Origin: Chitinophagaceae bacterium
GTDB taxonomy: Bacteria > Bacteroidota > Bacteroidia > Chitinophagales > Chitinophagaceae
Reading direction: 5' to 3'
Length of the DNA stretch: 64,000 nucleotides
NCBI GenBank assembly: GCA_028288585.1
Contig: JAQBNL010000017.1
Coordinates: forward strand, 1 to 64,000
Shown: in pieces, positions 35,817-44,608 of the stretch
How positions within the stretch are numbered: position 1 is the first letter of the stretch
How the letters are laid out: each line of letters begins with the position of its first letter
Notes under the pieces: model-generated
Seen by the model: the letters and a program-made list of their open reading frames with translations, nothing else
Databases searched by the model: none
What the model was told of the DNA's origin: nothing
Program-made: the position numbers and the translations under genes

Positions 35817-38705
35817 TTATTGCGTTATCGGGTTTCCTTCCACATCTAATTCCACAATATCATATCCCAGTCTTTGCAGGCCTGGTAATATTTTTTCCTT
35901 ATCTCCCACCAAAACAATATTCATTTTATTAACGTCAATATATTTTTTTATCAATGCATTGGCATCAGCAACGGTAAAGGCGTTTAATATTTTTGTTTGC
36001 TGATTTACGTAATCTGCAGGAAGATTATAACGCATTATCCTGCCTACAAACGCAGCTTTTTGCACACCTGTCTCATAATTACGGGCATCACTTTGCCCGA
36101 TGGATTTCTTCATAAATTGTATCTCCTGTGCCGAAGGGCCTGATTGGTTATACAGTTTTATTTCACGTATCACTTCTGACAAAGCGCTGTCTGTTGACAT
36201 GGCTCTTATGCCGCTGCTGAAAGTATATACTCCTGAATATTTATCGCCGGCGAAACCACCTCTTGCTCCATACGTCCAGCCTTTATCTTCCCGAAGGTTA
36301 ATATTTAAGCGGCTGTTGAAACCTTCACCAAGATTATAATTCGCCAGCCGGGCACGATAATAATCGCCGGTAGCATCATACTTTAAACCGGTTGGATAAC
36401 CAACCCTGAACTCAGTTTGGGCAGCTTTGGGAATATCAACAATATAAATTCTTGTTTTTTGTGCAGGCGCCATATTATACGCAACCGGCGGTAACGTGAT
36501 ATCTTTTTTAGGCAACTGGTTAAGAAAAGAAAGCTTTGACAACAGCAGGTTTTCTTTTACATCGCCCACTACAACTACCTCTCCATCCTTTGAAGAAATA
36601 TAGTTGTCATAAAATTCCTGGATGTCTTTAAATTTAATATTCTTTAATGTTGCTTCTGTGCCTTCCTCAGGAACTCCCAGCATATTGCTGCTTCCATAAT
36701 TTACTTTTGCATATACCATATCAGCAACACTTGCGGGCTGGGTCTTTGCATTTTGAATGCCTTGTATCAACTGTCTTTTTATCCGGTTAAAAGCTTCCTC
36801 TTTAAAATCAGGACGCAGCATTCTTTCCTGTAAAAGCACAAGTGTTTTATCAAGATTTTTAGTAAGTGATTGAACAGTGAAAACTATTGCGTCATCAGCA
36901 TTACTTACATTAATTGAGCTTCCTAATTTTTGCAATGCAAGCGAAATATCCTCACTGCTCTTATCCTTGGTATCCTCATTCATCATAGCAGCAAAAAGAT
37001 TTGTCCATCCCGCTTTTGAAAGATTGTTCTGCTCTGCGGCAATCCTTCCGCCCTTTAAAGAAACACTGATGGTAACGGCAGGTATCTCATTATTTTCAAC
37101 CCCGATTACCTGCATCCCGTTTGATAAACTTTTTTTCCAGTAAGCCGGAACTTTTACAACAGGGTTTGGTCCTGATGGCGGAACTGTGCTGCGGTTAAAA
37201 TTATCTTTTGGTTTTTTGTACACCAATCCTTCATATCCATAGTGAGGCCTTTTATAATTGGTAGTATCTACAATATAATTATCTGCTGCGGCTTTAAGGT
37301 CCTCTTTTCCTTTTGGCACTACACTTTCAATTACGGCAGGTTTGTTTTTTATGTATTGATTATACACCCTCATCACATCCTGCCTTGTAACACTCCTGTA
37401 CAGGTTAAGCAATTTGCCCGTCATGTTTGGGTTACCGGTGAAAGTTTGATAAGCCGCCAGCTGGGATACTTTACCATTAACAGCGGCAAGCCTGTTGATA
37501 GCCTGGCTCTCATAACTGTTTTTAAATTTTTCCAGGTCATCATCTGTAACGCCTGTTTTTTCAAATACTGTCAAAGCATTTTTTAATTCTGTTTGCATTT
37601 CTGCAAGGTTATGATCAGGATAGGGTGTAACAGAAAATACAAATTCACCTGTAAGTTCGCTGAGGCTGCTGAAGGCGCTTGCCTGTAAAGCTTTTTGAGT
37701 TTTGATTAGTGTTTGGTAAAGTACTGAAGTACGGCTTCCTCCGCCGCCACGTCCGCCGCGGCCACCACCTCCGCCGCCGCCGCCAAGCACCTGGGAAAGA
37801 CAGGCCAAGGCCGCCATATCATTGTGATATTCGGGAACTGTTGGATAAACAATACGCAGTTGGGGAAGCTTCGCATAATTATCTACATAACTTACATACC
37901 TGTCGCTGGTAAGCCTTACAGGCTCAAGCTTTACAGCTTTAACCTCCGGACCACGGGGTATTGATCCAAAATATTTTTCCACCATTTTAATTACATCCTT
38001 TGTATTAACATCGCCGCCAAGCGTAAGCGTTGCATTATTAGGCCCATACCAGCGGAGTAAATAGTTTTTAAGATCGTTCACATTTACCCTGTTCAAATCT
38101 TCTACATAACCAATGGTTAACCATGAGTAAGGATGCCCATAAGGGTATAAAGCTTTTGAGGCAACCTCGCCTGCGAGCCCATAAGGCCTGTTATCATAAT
38201 TCTGGCCTCTTTCATTTTTTACCGTGGCTCTTTGTATTTCAAATTTGGGTTGGGTTACTGCATTGTATAAAAATCCCATGCGGTCAGCTTCCAGCCAAAG
38301 CATTTTTTCCAGTTGGTTGCTGGGCACTGTTTCATAATAATTAGTACGGTCCAGGTTAGTGCTGCCGTTCAGCGTGCCACCGGATTCTGTTACAATTTTA
38401 AAATGCTCTTTATCGGCTACATGCTCAGAGCCTTCAAACATCATGTGTTCAAAAAAGTGTGCAAAGCCGCTCTTGCCTATCTCTTCTCTTGCTGATCCTA
38501 CATGATAAGTAACATCTACATGTACTATTGGATCAGAATGATCTTCGTGAACAATAACGGTAAGCCCGTTTGGCAATACATATTTTTCATAAGGAATGGT
38601 AATCTCATCTCCTTTTTTTACAACTTTTTCCACAAGCTTTGCCTGTGAAAACAAAAATGCCGGGATGCCAAATAGCATGACTGCAGGCAGCAAAAATTTT
38701 TTCAT
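35817..38705 (-). CDS. Large M16 family zinc metallopeptidase (two M16 units)
   Basis: 962 residues. A signal peptide (ending FSQAK) is followed by a catalytic M16 half with His83-Phe-Phe-Glu86-His87 (FAHFFEHMMFEG) and NERGQNYDNRPYG, then a second half (residues about 520-940) that lacks the motif. Both halves are therefore fused in one chain, unlike the split pair encoded convergently next door. Around residues 304-322 is a glycine/arginine-rich run unusual for the family. The protein is probably periplasmic and degrades peptides. Confidence 0.9.
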   Translation of the reverse strand: MKKFLLPAVMLFGIPAFLFSQAKLVEKVVKKGDEITIPYEKYVLPNGLTVIVHEDHSDPIVHVDVTYHVGSAREEIGKSGFAHFFEHMMFEGSEHVADKEHFKIVTESGGTLNGSTNLDRTNYYETVPSNQLEKMLWLEADRMGFLYNAVTQPKFEIQRATVKNERGQNYDNRPYGLAGEVASKALYPYGHPYSWLTIGYVEDLNRVNVNDLKNYLLRWYGPNNATLTLGGDVNTKDVIKMVEKYFGSIPRGPEVKAVKLEPVRLTSDRYVSYVDNYAKLPQLRIVYPTVPEYHNDMAALACLSQVLGGGGGGGGRGGRGGGGSRTSVLYQTLIKTQKALQASAFSSLSELTGEFVFSVTPYPDHNLAEMQTELKNALTVFEKTGVTDDDLEKFKNSYESQAINRLAAVNGKVSQLAAYQTFTGNPNMTGKLLNLYRSVTRQDVMRVYNQYIKNKPAVIESVVPKGKEDLKAAADNYIVDTTNYKRPHYGYEGLVYKKPKDNFNRSTVPPSGPNPVVKVPAYWKKSLSNGMQVIGVENNEIPAVTISVSLKGGRIAAEQNNLSKAGWTNLFAAMMNEDTKDKSSEDISLALQKLGSSINVSNADDAIVFTVQSLTKNLDKTLVLLQERMLRPDFKEEAFNRIKRQLIQGIQNAKTQPASVADMVYAKVNYGSSNMLGVPEEGTEATLKNIKFKDIQEFYDNYISSKDGEVVVVGDVKENLLLSKLSFLNQLPKKDITLPPVAYNMAPAQKTRIYIVDIPKAAQTEFRVGYPTGLKYDATGDYYRARLANYNLGEGFNSRLNINLREDKGWTYGARGGFAGDKYSGVYTFSSGIRAMSTDSALSEVIREIKLYNQSGPSAQEIQFMKKSIGQSDARNYETGVQKAAFVGRIMRYNLPADYVNQQTKILNAFTVADANALIKKYIDVNKMNIVLVGDKEKILPGLQRLGYDIVELDVEGNPITQ

Positions 38706-38841
38706 ACGTATAATTTATTTGGATGTGCAATTTAAGAGATAACCAATAGTTTCTGCAAAAAACCCGAAACAATAAAAATAACCACCGTTGTACAAAATGA
38801 AATATCTTAATATTGTTTCTCAGTAAAAAAAAAATTACAGC

Positions 38842-39480
38842 ATGAAAACATATATAGTAGAATTCATCGGCACCTTTTTTTTAGTATTAGGAGCCGCCCT
38901 CTATGGCGCTGTAGGCGCATCGCTTTCGCTAATGGTTATGATATATGCAGGCGGGCATATTTCGGGAGCACATTATAATCCTGCGGTAACATTAGCTGTA
39001 ATGATTCGCGGTAAGGCAACTTTAAAAGAAGCCGTAAGGTATTGGATAGCACAATTTGCAGGAGCCATTGTTGCGGTGCTGTTAGCATTATTTGTTTTTA
39101 AAATAGAAGGCTCCGGCAATTGCATAATTCCTGAAGACGGAATAGCAAAAGCAATTACTGCAGAAGTGATAGGCACTTTTGCCCTGGCATTTGTTATTTT
39201 AAATGTTGCCACAACAAAGGGAACACAGGGAAATAGTTTTTATGGACTCGCCATTGGAGGAACTGTATTGGCTATGGCATTAACGGTAGGTCAATTTTCA
39301 GGCGGCGCCTTTAATCCCGCCGTGGCAGTGGCTTTATCCATACAAAAAACATTTTGCTGGGCGCAGATTTGGATCTACCTGGTTGCCTGCTTTGGCGGGG
39401 GTGTATTGGCAGGAGTAATATTTAATTATATTAATGAAGATGATAAACCAACTCCGCCAATACCCGATGCGGGGGAATAG
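38842..39480 (+). CDS. Aquaporin (MIP family channel)
   Basis: 212 residues, six transmembrane helices, and the two NPA half-helices: HYNPAVT (residues 46-48) and AFNPAVAVA (about 158-160). It begins with the family's EFIGTFFLV. The absence of the Asp typically following the second NPA in glycerol facilitators favours a water channel of the AqpZ type. It is alone, with the epimerase gene 51 bases downstream on the same strand. Confidence 0.92.
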   Translation: MKTYIVEFIGTFFLVLGAALYGAVGASLSLMVMIYAGGHISGAHYNPAVTLAVMIRGKATLKEAVRYWIAQFAGAIVAVLLALFVFKIEGSGNCIIPEDGIAKAITAEVIGTFALAFVILNVATTKGTQGNSFYGLAIGGTVLAMALTVGQFSGGAFNPAVAVALSIQKTFCWAQIWIYLVACFGGGVLAGVIFNYINEDDKPTPPIPDAGE

Positions 39481-39531
39481 TACGTTTCACAAAGGGCATT
39501 TAACCTGACTTAACATTACTAATCTTCCAAT

Positions 39532-40503
39532 ATGATATTAGTTACCGGCGGCTCAGGACTTGTTGGCTCAGAATTAATTTCCCAGTTACTGGCACAGGGA
39601 AATAAAGTAAAAGCAATTTACAATAGTACACCGCTGGCCATCCACCACCGGGATCTAATTACGGTACAGTGTGATATTCTTGACACGCTTGCATTGGAAG
39701 ATGTAATGCAGGGAATAAATCAGCTCTATCATTGCGCCGCAATAGTTTCTTTCAGCGCAAAAAATAAAGATCAATTACTAAAAATAAATATTGAAGGAAC
39801 GGCAAACATTGTAAACGCTGCTATAGATGCAGGTGTAAAAAAGATGGTTCATGTAAGTTCTGTTTCTGCTTTAGGAAGAATAAGAGAAGATGAAACTGTT
39901 ACCGAAGAAATGAACTGGACTGAAGAAAGCAGTAACAGCCTGTATGGAAAATCAAAATATTTAGGAGAGATGGAAGTGTGGCGTGGAATCGGGGAAGGAC
40001 TGGAGGCGGTGATCGTAAATCCCTCGATCATACTTGGCAGCGGCGATTGGAATAAAGGATCTTCAGAAATTTTCAGATCAGTTTACAATGAATTTCCATG
40101 GTATACTGATGGTGTTACCGGCGTTATTGATGTAAAGGATGTTGCCAGGGCAATGATCCTGTTAATGAATAGTGAAATAAACAAGGAACGATTTATTTTA
40201 AATGCTGAAAATTTATCTTACAAAGAAATATTTACTGGTATTGCAAATTGCTTTGACAAAAAAATACCACGGAAAAAAGTTACTCCCTTTATCGCAGCTA
40301 TGGTTTGGAGATGGGAAGCAATTAAATCAATGTTTACGGGAAAAACTCCTTTAGTAACCAAAGAAACAGCACGTACAGCGCTTGCCAAAGTTTATTTTGA
40401 CAATAGTAAGTTTTTAAAAGCGTTACCCGGCTTTGCATTTACGCCAATTAACGAAACCATTAAAAATACCTGTGCAACTTTAAAGCAAATAAACCATCTA
40501 TAA
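39532..40503 (+). CDS. NAD-dependent epimerase/dehydratase family (extended SDR)
   Basis: 323 residues. It starts with the Rossmann nucleotide-binding motif VTGGSGLVGSEL, has HVSSVSALG, and carries the catalytic Tyr-x3-Lys as YGKSK (near residues 139-143), followed by VNPSIILG. The extended-SDR layout resembles dihydroflavonol-4-reductase-like or sugar-nucleotide epimerases; the substrate is not clear. It directly precedes the CarboxypepD-like gene (19-base gap). Confidence 0.88.
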   Translation: MILVTGGSGLVGSELISQLLAQGNKVKAIYNSTPLAIHHRDLITVQCDILDTLALEDVMQGINQLYHCAAIVSFSAKNKDQLLKINIEGTANIVNAAIDAGVKKMVHVSSVSALGRIREDETVTEEMNWTEESSNSLYGKSKYLGEMEVWRGIGEGLEAVIVNPSIILGSGDWNKGSSEIFRSVYNEFPWYTDGVTGVIDVKDVARAMILLMNSEINKERFILNAENLSYKEIFTGIANCFDKKIPRKKVTPFIAAMVWRWEAIKSMFTGKTPLVTKETARTALAKVYFDNSKFLKALPGFAFTPINETIKNTCATLKQINHL

Positions 40504-40522
40504 GAACAATAGTTATAATTAC

Positions 40523-41614
40523 ATGAAACACCTCTTTTTACTTTTTACTTCTCTCTTTTTTACAACCTGCCTCTTTTCACAGGCAACCAATTATACCATT
40601 ACCGGTAAGGTGATTGATAAGAATACAAGGTTACCATTACAGGGAGCATCAGTGTTTGCACAAAACACAACCTTTGGCGTGGCTACAGATGCCGAAGGAG
40701 TTTTTAAATTAAAGGTGCCGAATGGCGGGTATGAATTGGTAGTAACTTTTACAGGCTATGAAACCGAAAGCCTGAGAATCAGCAATGCAACCGCCGGCAA
40801 TAATATGGTGATAGAAGTAACGCCCAAAGAAAAATTTTTACAGGAAGTGTCTGTTGTTGCATCAAATGAAGTAAAAGACGGGTGGCAGAAGTACGGCCAG
40901 TTCTTTACTGAAAATTTTATCGGCAAAAGTGAATTCAGCCAGCAAACGTTTATCAAAAACCCGGAGGTATTAAAATTTTACTTCAGTAAAAAAAGAAACC
41001 GTTTAAAAGTTTTGGCATCCGAGCCATTATTGGTGGAGAACTTTGCATTGGGATACAATATAAAATTTACAATAGATTCTTTTACGTACGAATACGATAA
41101 TAATACAGCCCAGTTTATTGGTTATCCCTTATTTGAAGAGATGCAGGGCACTGCCGAAAAGGGAGCGGTTTGGCAACAGAACAGGAACAAAGCATATAAA
41201 GGTTCTTCCTTAAATTTTATGCGCAGCCTTTACAATAAAACTTTGGCCGAAGAAGGATTTGAAGTGCAGTTTCTTGTAAAAAATAATGATGAAGAAATGA
41301 CTATCCCGTTAAAAAATCCTTACCCCGCTTTGAACTATACAAGGGATGACAGTACCAATACTGTTGAGTTTCGTCCTAATCAACCGGATATGATAGTAAT
41401 ATATACCAAGGCAAAACCGGAGCAGGCATATTTTAATTTTGATCCGAAAGCAAAAAAAGATTTCCAGGTTTCAACAGTGAGTGTTATAAAAGGTGAGTCA
41501 ATAGTAATTGAAGAAAATGGTTATTTTTTTGAACAAACAGATATCACAACAAATGGTTACTGGGGTTTTGAAAAAATTGGTGACATGTTACCGTATGATT
41601 ACAAATCATTGTGA
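40523..41614 (+). CDS. Exported protein with carboxypeptidase-like regulatory domain
   Basis: 363 residues. After a signal peptide (ending near LFSQA), residues about 24-100 form a CarboxypepD_reg-like beta sandwich (ITGKVIDKNTRLPLQGASVF, FTGYETE). Such a domain at the N-terminus is typical of TonB-dependent receptors, but no plug or barrel follows. The rest is a strand-rich domain without known motifs. It ends one base before the convergent lpxD. Confidence 0.75.
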   Translation: MKHLFLLFTSLFFTTCLFSQATNYTITGKVIDKNTRLPLQGASVFAQNTTFGVATDAEGVFKLKVPNGGYELVVTFTGYETESLRISNATAGNNMVIEVTPKEKFLQEVSVVASNEVKDGWQKYGQFFTENFIGKSEFSQQTFIKNPEVLKFYFSKKRNRLKVLASEPLLVENFALGYNIKFTIDSFTYEYDNNTAQFIGYPLFEEMQGTAEKGAVWQQNRNKAYKGSSLNFMRSLYNKTLAEEGFEVQFLVKNNDEEMTIPLKNPYPALNYTRDDSTNTVEFRPNQPDMIVIYTKAKPEQAYFNFDPKAKKDFQVSTVSVIKGESIVIEENGYFFEQTDITTNGYWGFEKIGDMLPYDYKSL

Positions 41615-41615
41615 T

Positions 41616-42578
41616 CTATTTTTCTTTTTCTTCAGATAATTTTTTCAGCTTTTCCCATATCTCCGGAATTCGCCGTATCCAAACCAATTCTCTTCTTTTT
41701 GTCAAAGCCTCCTGTGTAGGCGATCCCCAATAACTTTTATTTCCTTCCAAATCTCCGGGTACACCGCTTTGCGCCATTATCACCGCATTATCGCCAATTG
41801 ATAACGTTTTACTTATTCCTACCTGGCCCCAAATGGTTACACCATTACCAACTTTTACAGCCCCTGCAATGGCTACCTGTGCAGCAAGTAAACAATTTTT
41901 CCCGATAACAACTTCATGACCAAGATGTACCAGGTTATCCAATTTTGTACCCTGTCCAATTTTTGTATCAGCGCTAACACCGCGGTCTATTGTACAATTA
42001 GCACCTATCTCCACATCATCATCAATTACTACCCTTCCACAGCTTTGCATTTTTTTATACCACACATTCCTGCTCTTCTTTGTATTAAAATAAAATGCAT
42101 CGCTGCCAATTACAGTACCCGAATGGATAACAACATTATTCCCCACAATACAATTCTCATAAATACAAACCCCGGGATGAATAAGGCAGTTATCACCAAT
42201 CTTCACATTATTCCCAATAAAAACATTTGGCATCAGGATAGTGTCTTTCCCGACAACAGCAGTATCGCTGATCAGTTTTTCAGCAGGAACAAAGGGATTA
42301 AAATGTTTTACAATTTTTGAGTATGCTTCAAAAGGCTCTTCTACAACCAATAAGGTTTTGCCTGCAGGCACATCGGTTTTTTTATTTATAATAATGAAGC
42401 TGGCCGCACTGTTTAAACATTTACTGTAATACTTTGGATGATCAACAAAAACAATATCACCTTTTTCAACAGAATGTATTTCGTTTATACCAGTTGCTTC
42501 TGCATTTTCATTACCCAGCAGTTCTGCATTAATTAACGAAGCGATCCATTTTATTGAAACAGGGGCAGGGAGTTTCAT
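41616..42578 (-). CDS. lpxD: UDP-3-O-acylglucosamine N-acyltransferase LpxD
   Basis: 320 residues. An N-terminal uridine-binding domain (about 1-100, with FVDHPKYY) is followed by a left-handed beta-helix of hexapeptide repeats (IGNNVKIGDNCLIHPGVCIY onward), including the catalytic histidine region LVHLGHEVVIGKN, and a helical tail. It adds the N-linked 3-hydroxyacyl chain to UDP-3-O-acylglucosamine in lipid A synthesis. It is slightly shorter than E. coli LpxD and is not clustered with other lpx genes here, so it may be a second copy of the family. Confidence 0.88.
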   Translation of the reverse strand: MKLPAPVSIKWIASLINAELLGNENAEATGINEIHSVEKGDIVFVDHPKYYSKCLNSAASFIIINKKTDVPAGKTLLVVEEPFEAYSKIVKHFNPFVPAEKLISDTAVVGKDTILMPNVFIGNNVKIGDNCLIHPGVCIYENCIVGNNVVIHSGTVIGSDAFYFNTKKSRNVWYKKMQSCGRVVIDDDVEIGANCTIDRGVSADTKIGQGTKLDNLVHLGHEVVIGKNCLLAAQVAIAGAVKVGNGVTIWGQVGISKTLSIGDNAVIMAQSGVPGDLEGNKSYWGSPTQEALTKRRELVWIRRIPEIWEKLKKLSEEKEK

Positions 42579-42597
42579 GTTGTGTTTTTTATAAAAT

Positions 42598-42605
42598 CAA
42601 AGGTA
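42598..42605 (-). promoter_or_regulatory. -7 element of lpxD
   Basis: TACCTTTG on the minus strand matches TAnnTTTG, 19 bases before the ATG. Confidence 0.5.
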
Positions 42606-43007
42606 CAGGTTGAAAATTTATGTGTGCTGCCAATTATTTTAACAAAAAATAAAAAATATTTTTGGATTGGATTGGCACCTAAAAACAGGGATTTATTAAA
42701 AATAAAATTTGATTTTTAATGGTAATAAAAAATACATGCTGTTAACCGTAAAAAATATTATTCTTTATAACCCAATGCACATAAGGTTTTCAGAAAAAAA
42801 ATGACACATAAATATTTCATGAAAAAAATAAATTGAAAAAATAAATTGAAAAAATAAAAATGCCATCATAAAAAACCTCTGCCCTTATCCACAACACCTA
42901 ACAAAATGTTGATAAAAAAAGTTGCAAAAAATTTTCGTTGTAGAAAAAATATTTTTAATATTGTGTAAGGAATTTTTTTCCTGTACTTACTAACCCATCC
43001 ATATAAC

Positions 43008-43035
43008 AAGGCCCGTCACTAAAAAGTCGGGCTTT
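43008..43035 (+). terminator. Terminator-like hairpin upstream of yicC
   Basis: Stem AAGGCCCG / CGGGCTTT (one G-T pair) around a 12-base loop, followed by an AT-rich tail. No protein gene precedes it on the + strand, so it may end a short non-coding transcript. Confidence 0.5.
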
Positions 43036-43139
43036 ATTATTTTATAGATTTATAAAATAATTATCGCCGGGTAATTATAAATGAAAAACTTATCTCTGCA
43101 GGAATTGCATAACTTGTAATATAAAATAAAAAATTCTTC

Positions 43140-44015
43140 ATGTTAAAATCAATGACAGGGTTCGGCAGATCAGAACAAACAGTTAACGACAAAACTTTTT
43201 TGGTTGAAATAAAATCGCTTAACGGAAAACAGTTTGAAACATATTTAAAAATTCCACCCTTATTAAAAAGCTATGAGTTTGATGTAAGAAACATTCTGCA
43301 GGAGAGTTTGCTTCGGGGAAACGTGGATTGCCTTATCACCATAAAGCAAAATGGCTCTACAAAGCCTGTTGTAATAAATACTGACCTTATAAAATCATAT
43401 TACCGCCAAATAGAAGCGCTGGCCGGCGAGCTAAACATTGATACCAATTCTGTGTTAAGTTCCCTGCTACGGCTGCCTGAAGTAGTATCGCCTGCCAATG
43501 AAGTATTAGCCCAGGATGACTGGCAGGAATTAAAGAAAGTTATAGAACAGGCACTAAAAGAATTAAATCATCACCGGGCTGATGAAGGCAAATCAATAGA
43601 AAAAGAATTATTGCTGAGGATAAAAAATATTAATGCCCAGGAAGAAGAAATATTAAAATTGGAACCTGTACGTAAGGAGAGAATGAAAGAGGAATTGGTG
43701 AGATTACTGGAAGAGAATGTTGGAAAAGAGAATTATGACGCCAACAGGCTTGAGCAGGAACTTATTTATTATGTGGAAAAAATAGACCTGCGGGAGGAGC
43801 AGGTACGCCTTGCCAATCATTGCGAATATTTTAAAACGATCTTAAAAGATAATGATGAATCCAAGGGTAAAAAATTGTCTTTTGTATTGCAGGAGATAGG
43901 CCGTGAAATAAACACAACCGGTTCCAAGGCTTATGATGCTGATATTCAAAAATGTGTTGTGCTTATGAAAGATGAACTGGAAAAATTAAAAGAACAAATT
44001 CTGAATGTTTTATAA
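43140..44015 (+). CDS. YicC/YloC family endoribonuclease
   Basis: 291 residues with the family start MLKSMTGFGR, IKSLNGKQFE, LLRGNVDC, and the conserved C-terminal GKKLSFVLQEIGREINTTGSKA. YicC proteins are hexameric metal-dependent endoribonucleases implicated in small-RNA and mRNA decay. Length is typical. It is followed after 39 bases by gldH with its own promoter-like element. Confidence 0.93.
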   Translation: MLKSMTGFGRSEQTVNDKTFLVEIKSLNGKQFETYLKIPPLLKSYEFDVRNILQESLLRGNVDCLITIKQNGSTKPVVINTDLIKSYYRQIEALAGELNIDTNSVLSSLLRLPEVVSPANEVLAQDDWQELKKVIEQALKELNHHRADEGKSIEKELLLRIKNINAQEEEILKLEPVRKERMKEELVRLLEENVGKENYDANRLEQELIYYVEKIDLREEQVRLANHCEYFKTILKDNDESKGKKLSFVLQEIGREINTTGSKAYDADIQKCVVLMKDELEKLKEQILNVL

Positions 44016-44031
44016 CCTGAATGATAAACAA

Positions 44032-44039
44032 TATTTTTG
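44032..44039 (+). promoter_or_regulatory. -7 element of gldH
   Basis: TATTTTTG (TAnnTTTG) 15 bases before the TTG start; it overlaps no coding sequence. Confidence 0.45.
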
Positions 44040-44054
44040 CAGTAAATAACCCGT

Positions 44055-44522
44055 TTGAAAAAATTTCTCCTCATAATTCTTTCACCATTTTGTTTTCTTT
44101 CGTGCACTAAAATAGGCGTGTTCGAAAAAACAACACAGATACCGGCACAATCCTGGTCTTATAATAACAAGCCTTTATTCACTTTTACAATAACCGATAC
44201 CAGCGCTGCATACAATATCTACATAGTTCTTCGCCACACAGATGCTTACAATTACAACAATCTTTGGGTTACTGTAGGGTCGCAGGCGCCGGGAGATACA
44301 ATGCGTTCTCAAAACATAAATCTTGAATTAGGCAATGATGCAAAAGGATGGGAAGGAACAGGAATGGATGACATCTACGAAGTAAGAAAAAATATCACAC
44401 CCGGCCCGGTACCATTTAAAAAAGCAGGTATCTATACGTTTACCATTGCACAAATCATGAGAGAAAATCCTTTAAAACATATTTTAAATGTTGGCATAAG
44501 GGTTGAGAAAGTAAACTTTTAA
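44055..44522 (+). CDS. gldH: Gliding motility lipoprotein GldH
   Basis: 155 residues with a signal peptide and lipobox (CFLSC), then a beta-rich domain with the GldH pattern: VFEKTTQIPAQSW, IYIVLRHTDAYNYNNLWV, GKWEGTG-like KGWEGTGMDDIYE, and a terminal FTIAQIMRENPL. GldH is part of the Bacteroidota gliding/type IX secretion apparatus at the outer membrane. The start is TTG at 44055: the nearest upstream stop in frame is at 44043 and no ATG precedes the signal peptide. Confidence 0.85.
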   Translation: MKKFLLIILSPFCFLSCTKIGVFEKTTQIPAQSWSYNNKPLFTFTITDTSAAYNIYIVLRHTDAYNYNNLWVTVGSQAPGDTMRSQNINLELGNDAKGWEGTGMDDIYEVRKNITPGPVPFKKAGIYTFTIAQIMRENPLKHILNVGIRVEKVNF

Positions 44523-44608
44523 TACTATTTTTTGCGGCATTCGTACTGCCATTAAGCATCGTCCCTGCATATTGCGGGGCTCACTTGTACAGCATACCTT
44601 TACGCAAC

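Larger units (their letters stand above)
42579..43139. other. AT-rich intergenic region with 13-bp direct repeats and a DnaA-box match
   Basis: No gene is supported across 561 bases. Notable contents: two adjacent exact 13-bp direct repeats AAAAAATAAATTG at 42823-42835 and 42836-42848 with a partial third; the DnaA-box consensus TTATCCACA at 42885-42893; a one-mismatch box in the other orientation at 42907-42915 (TGTTGATAA); and two hairpins at 42964-42989 and 43008-43035. The layout recalls an origin or DnaA-regulated site, but only one perfect box is present. Confidence 0.5.

Noticed and set aside
42785-43139. Firm call as chromosomal origin
   Set aside because: Only one perfect DnaA box and no origin-type neighbours; kept as a finding, not annotated as an origin.
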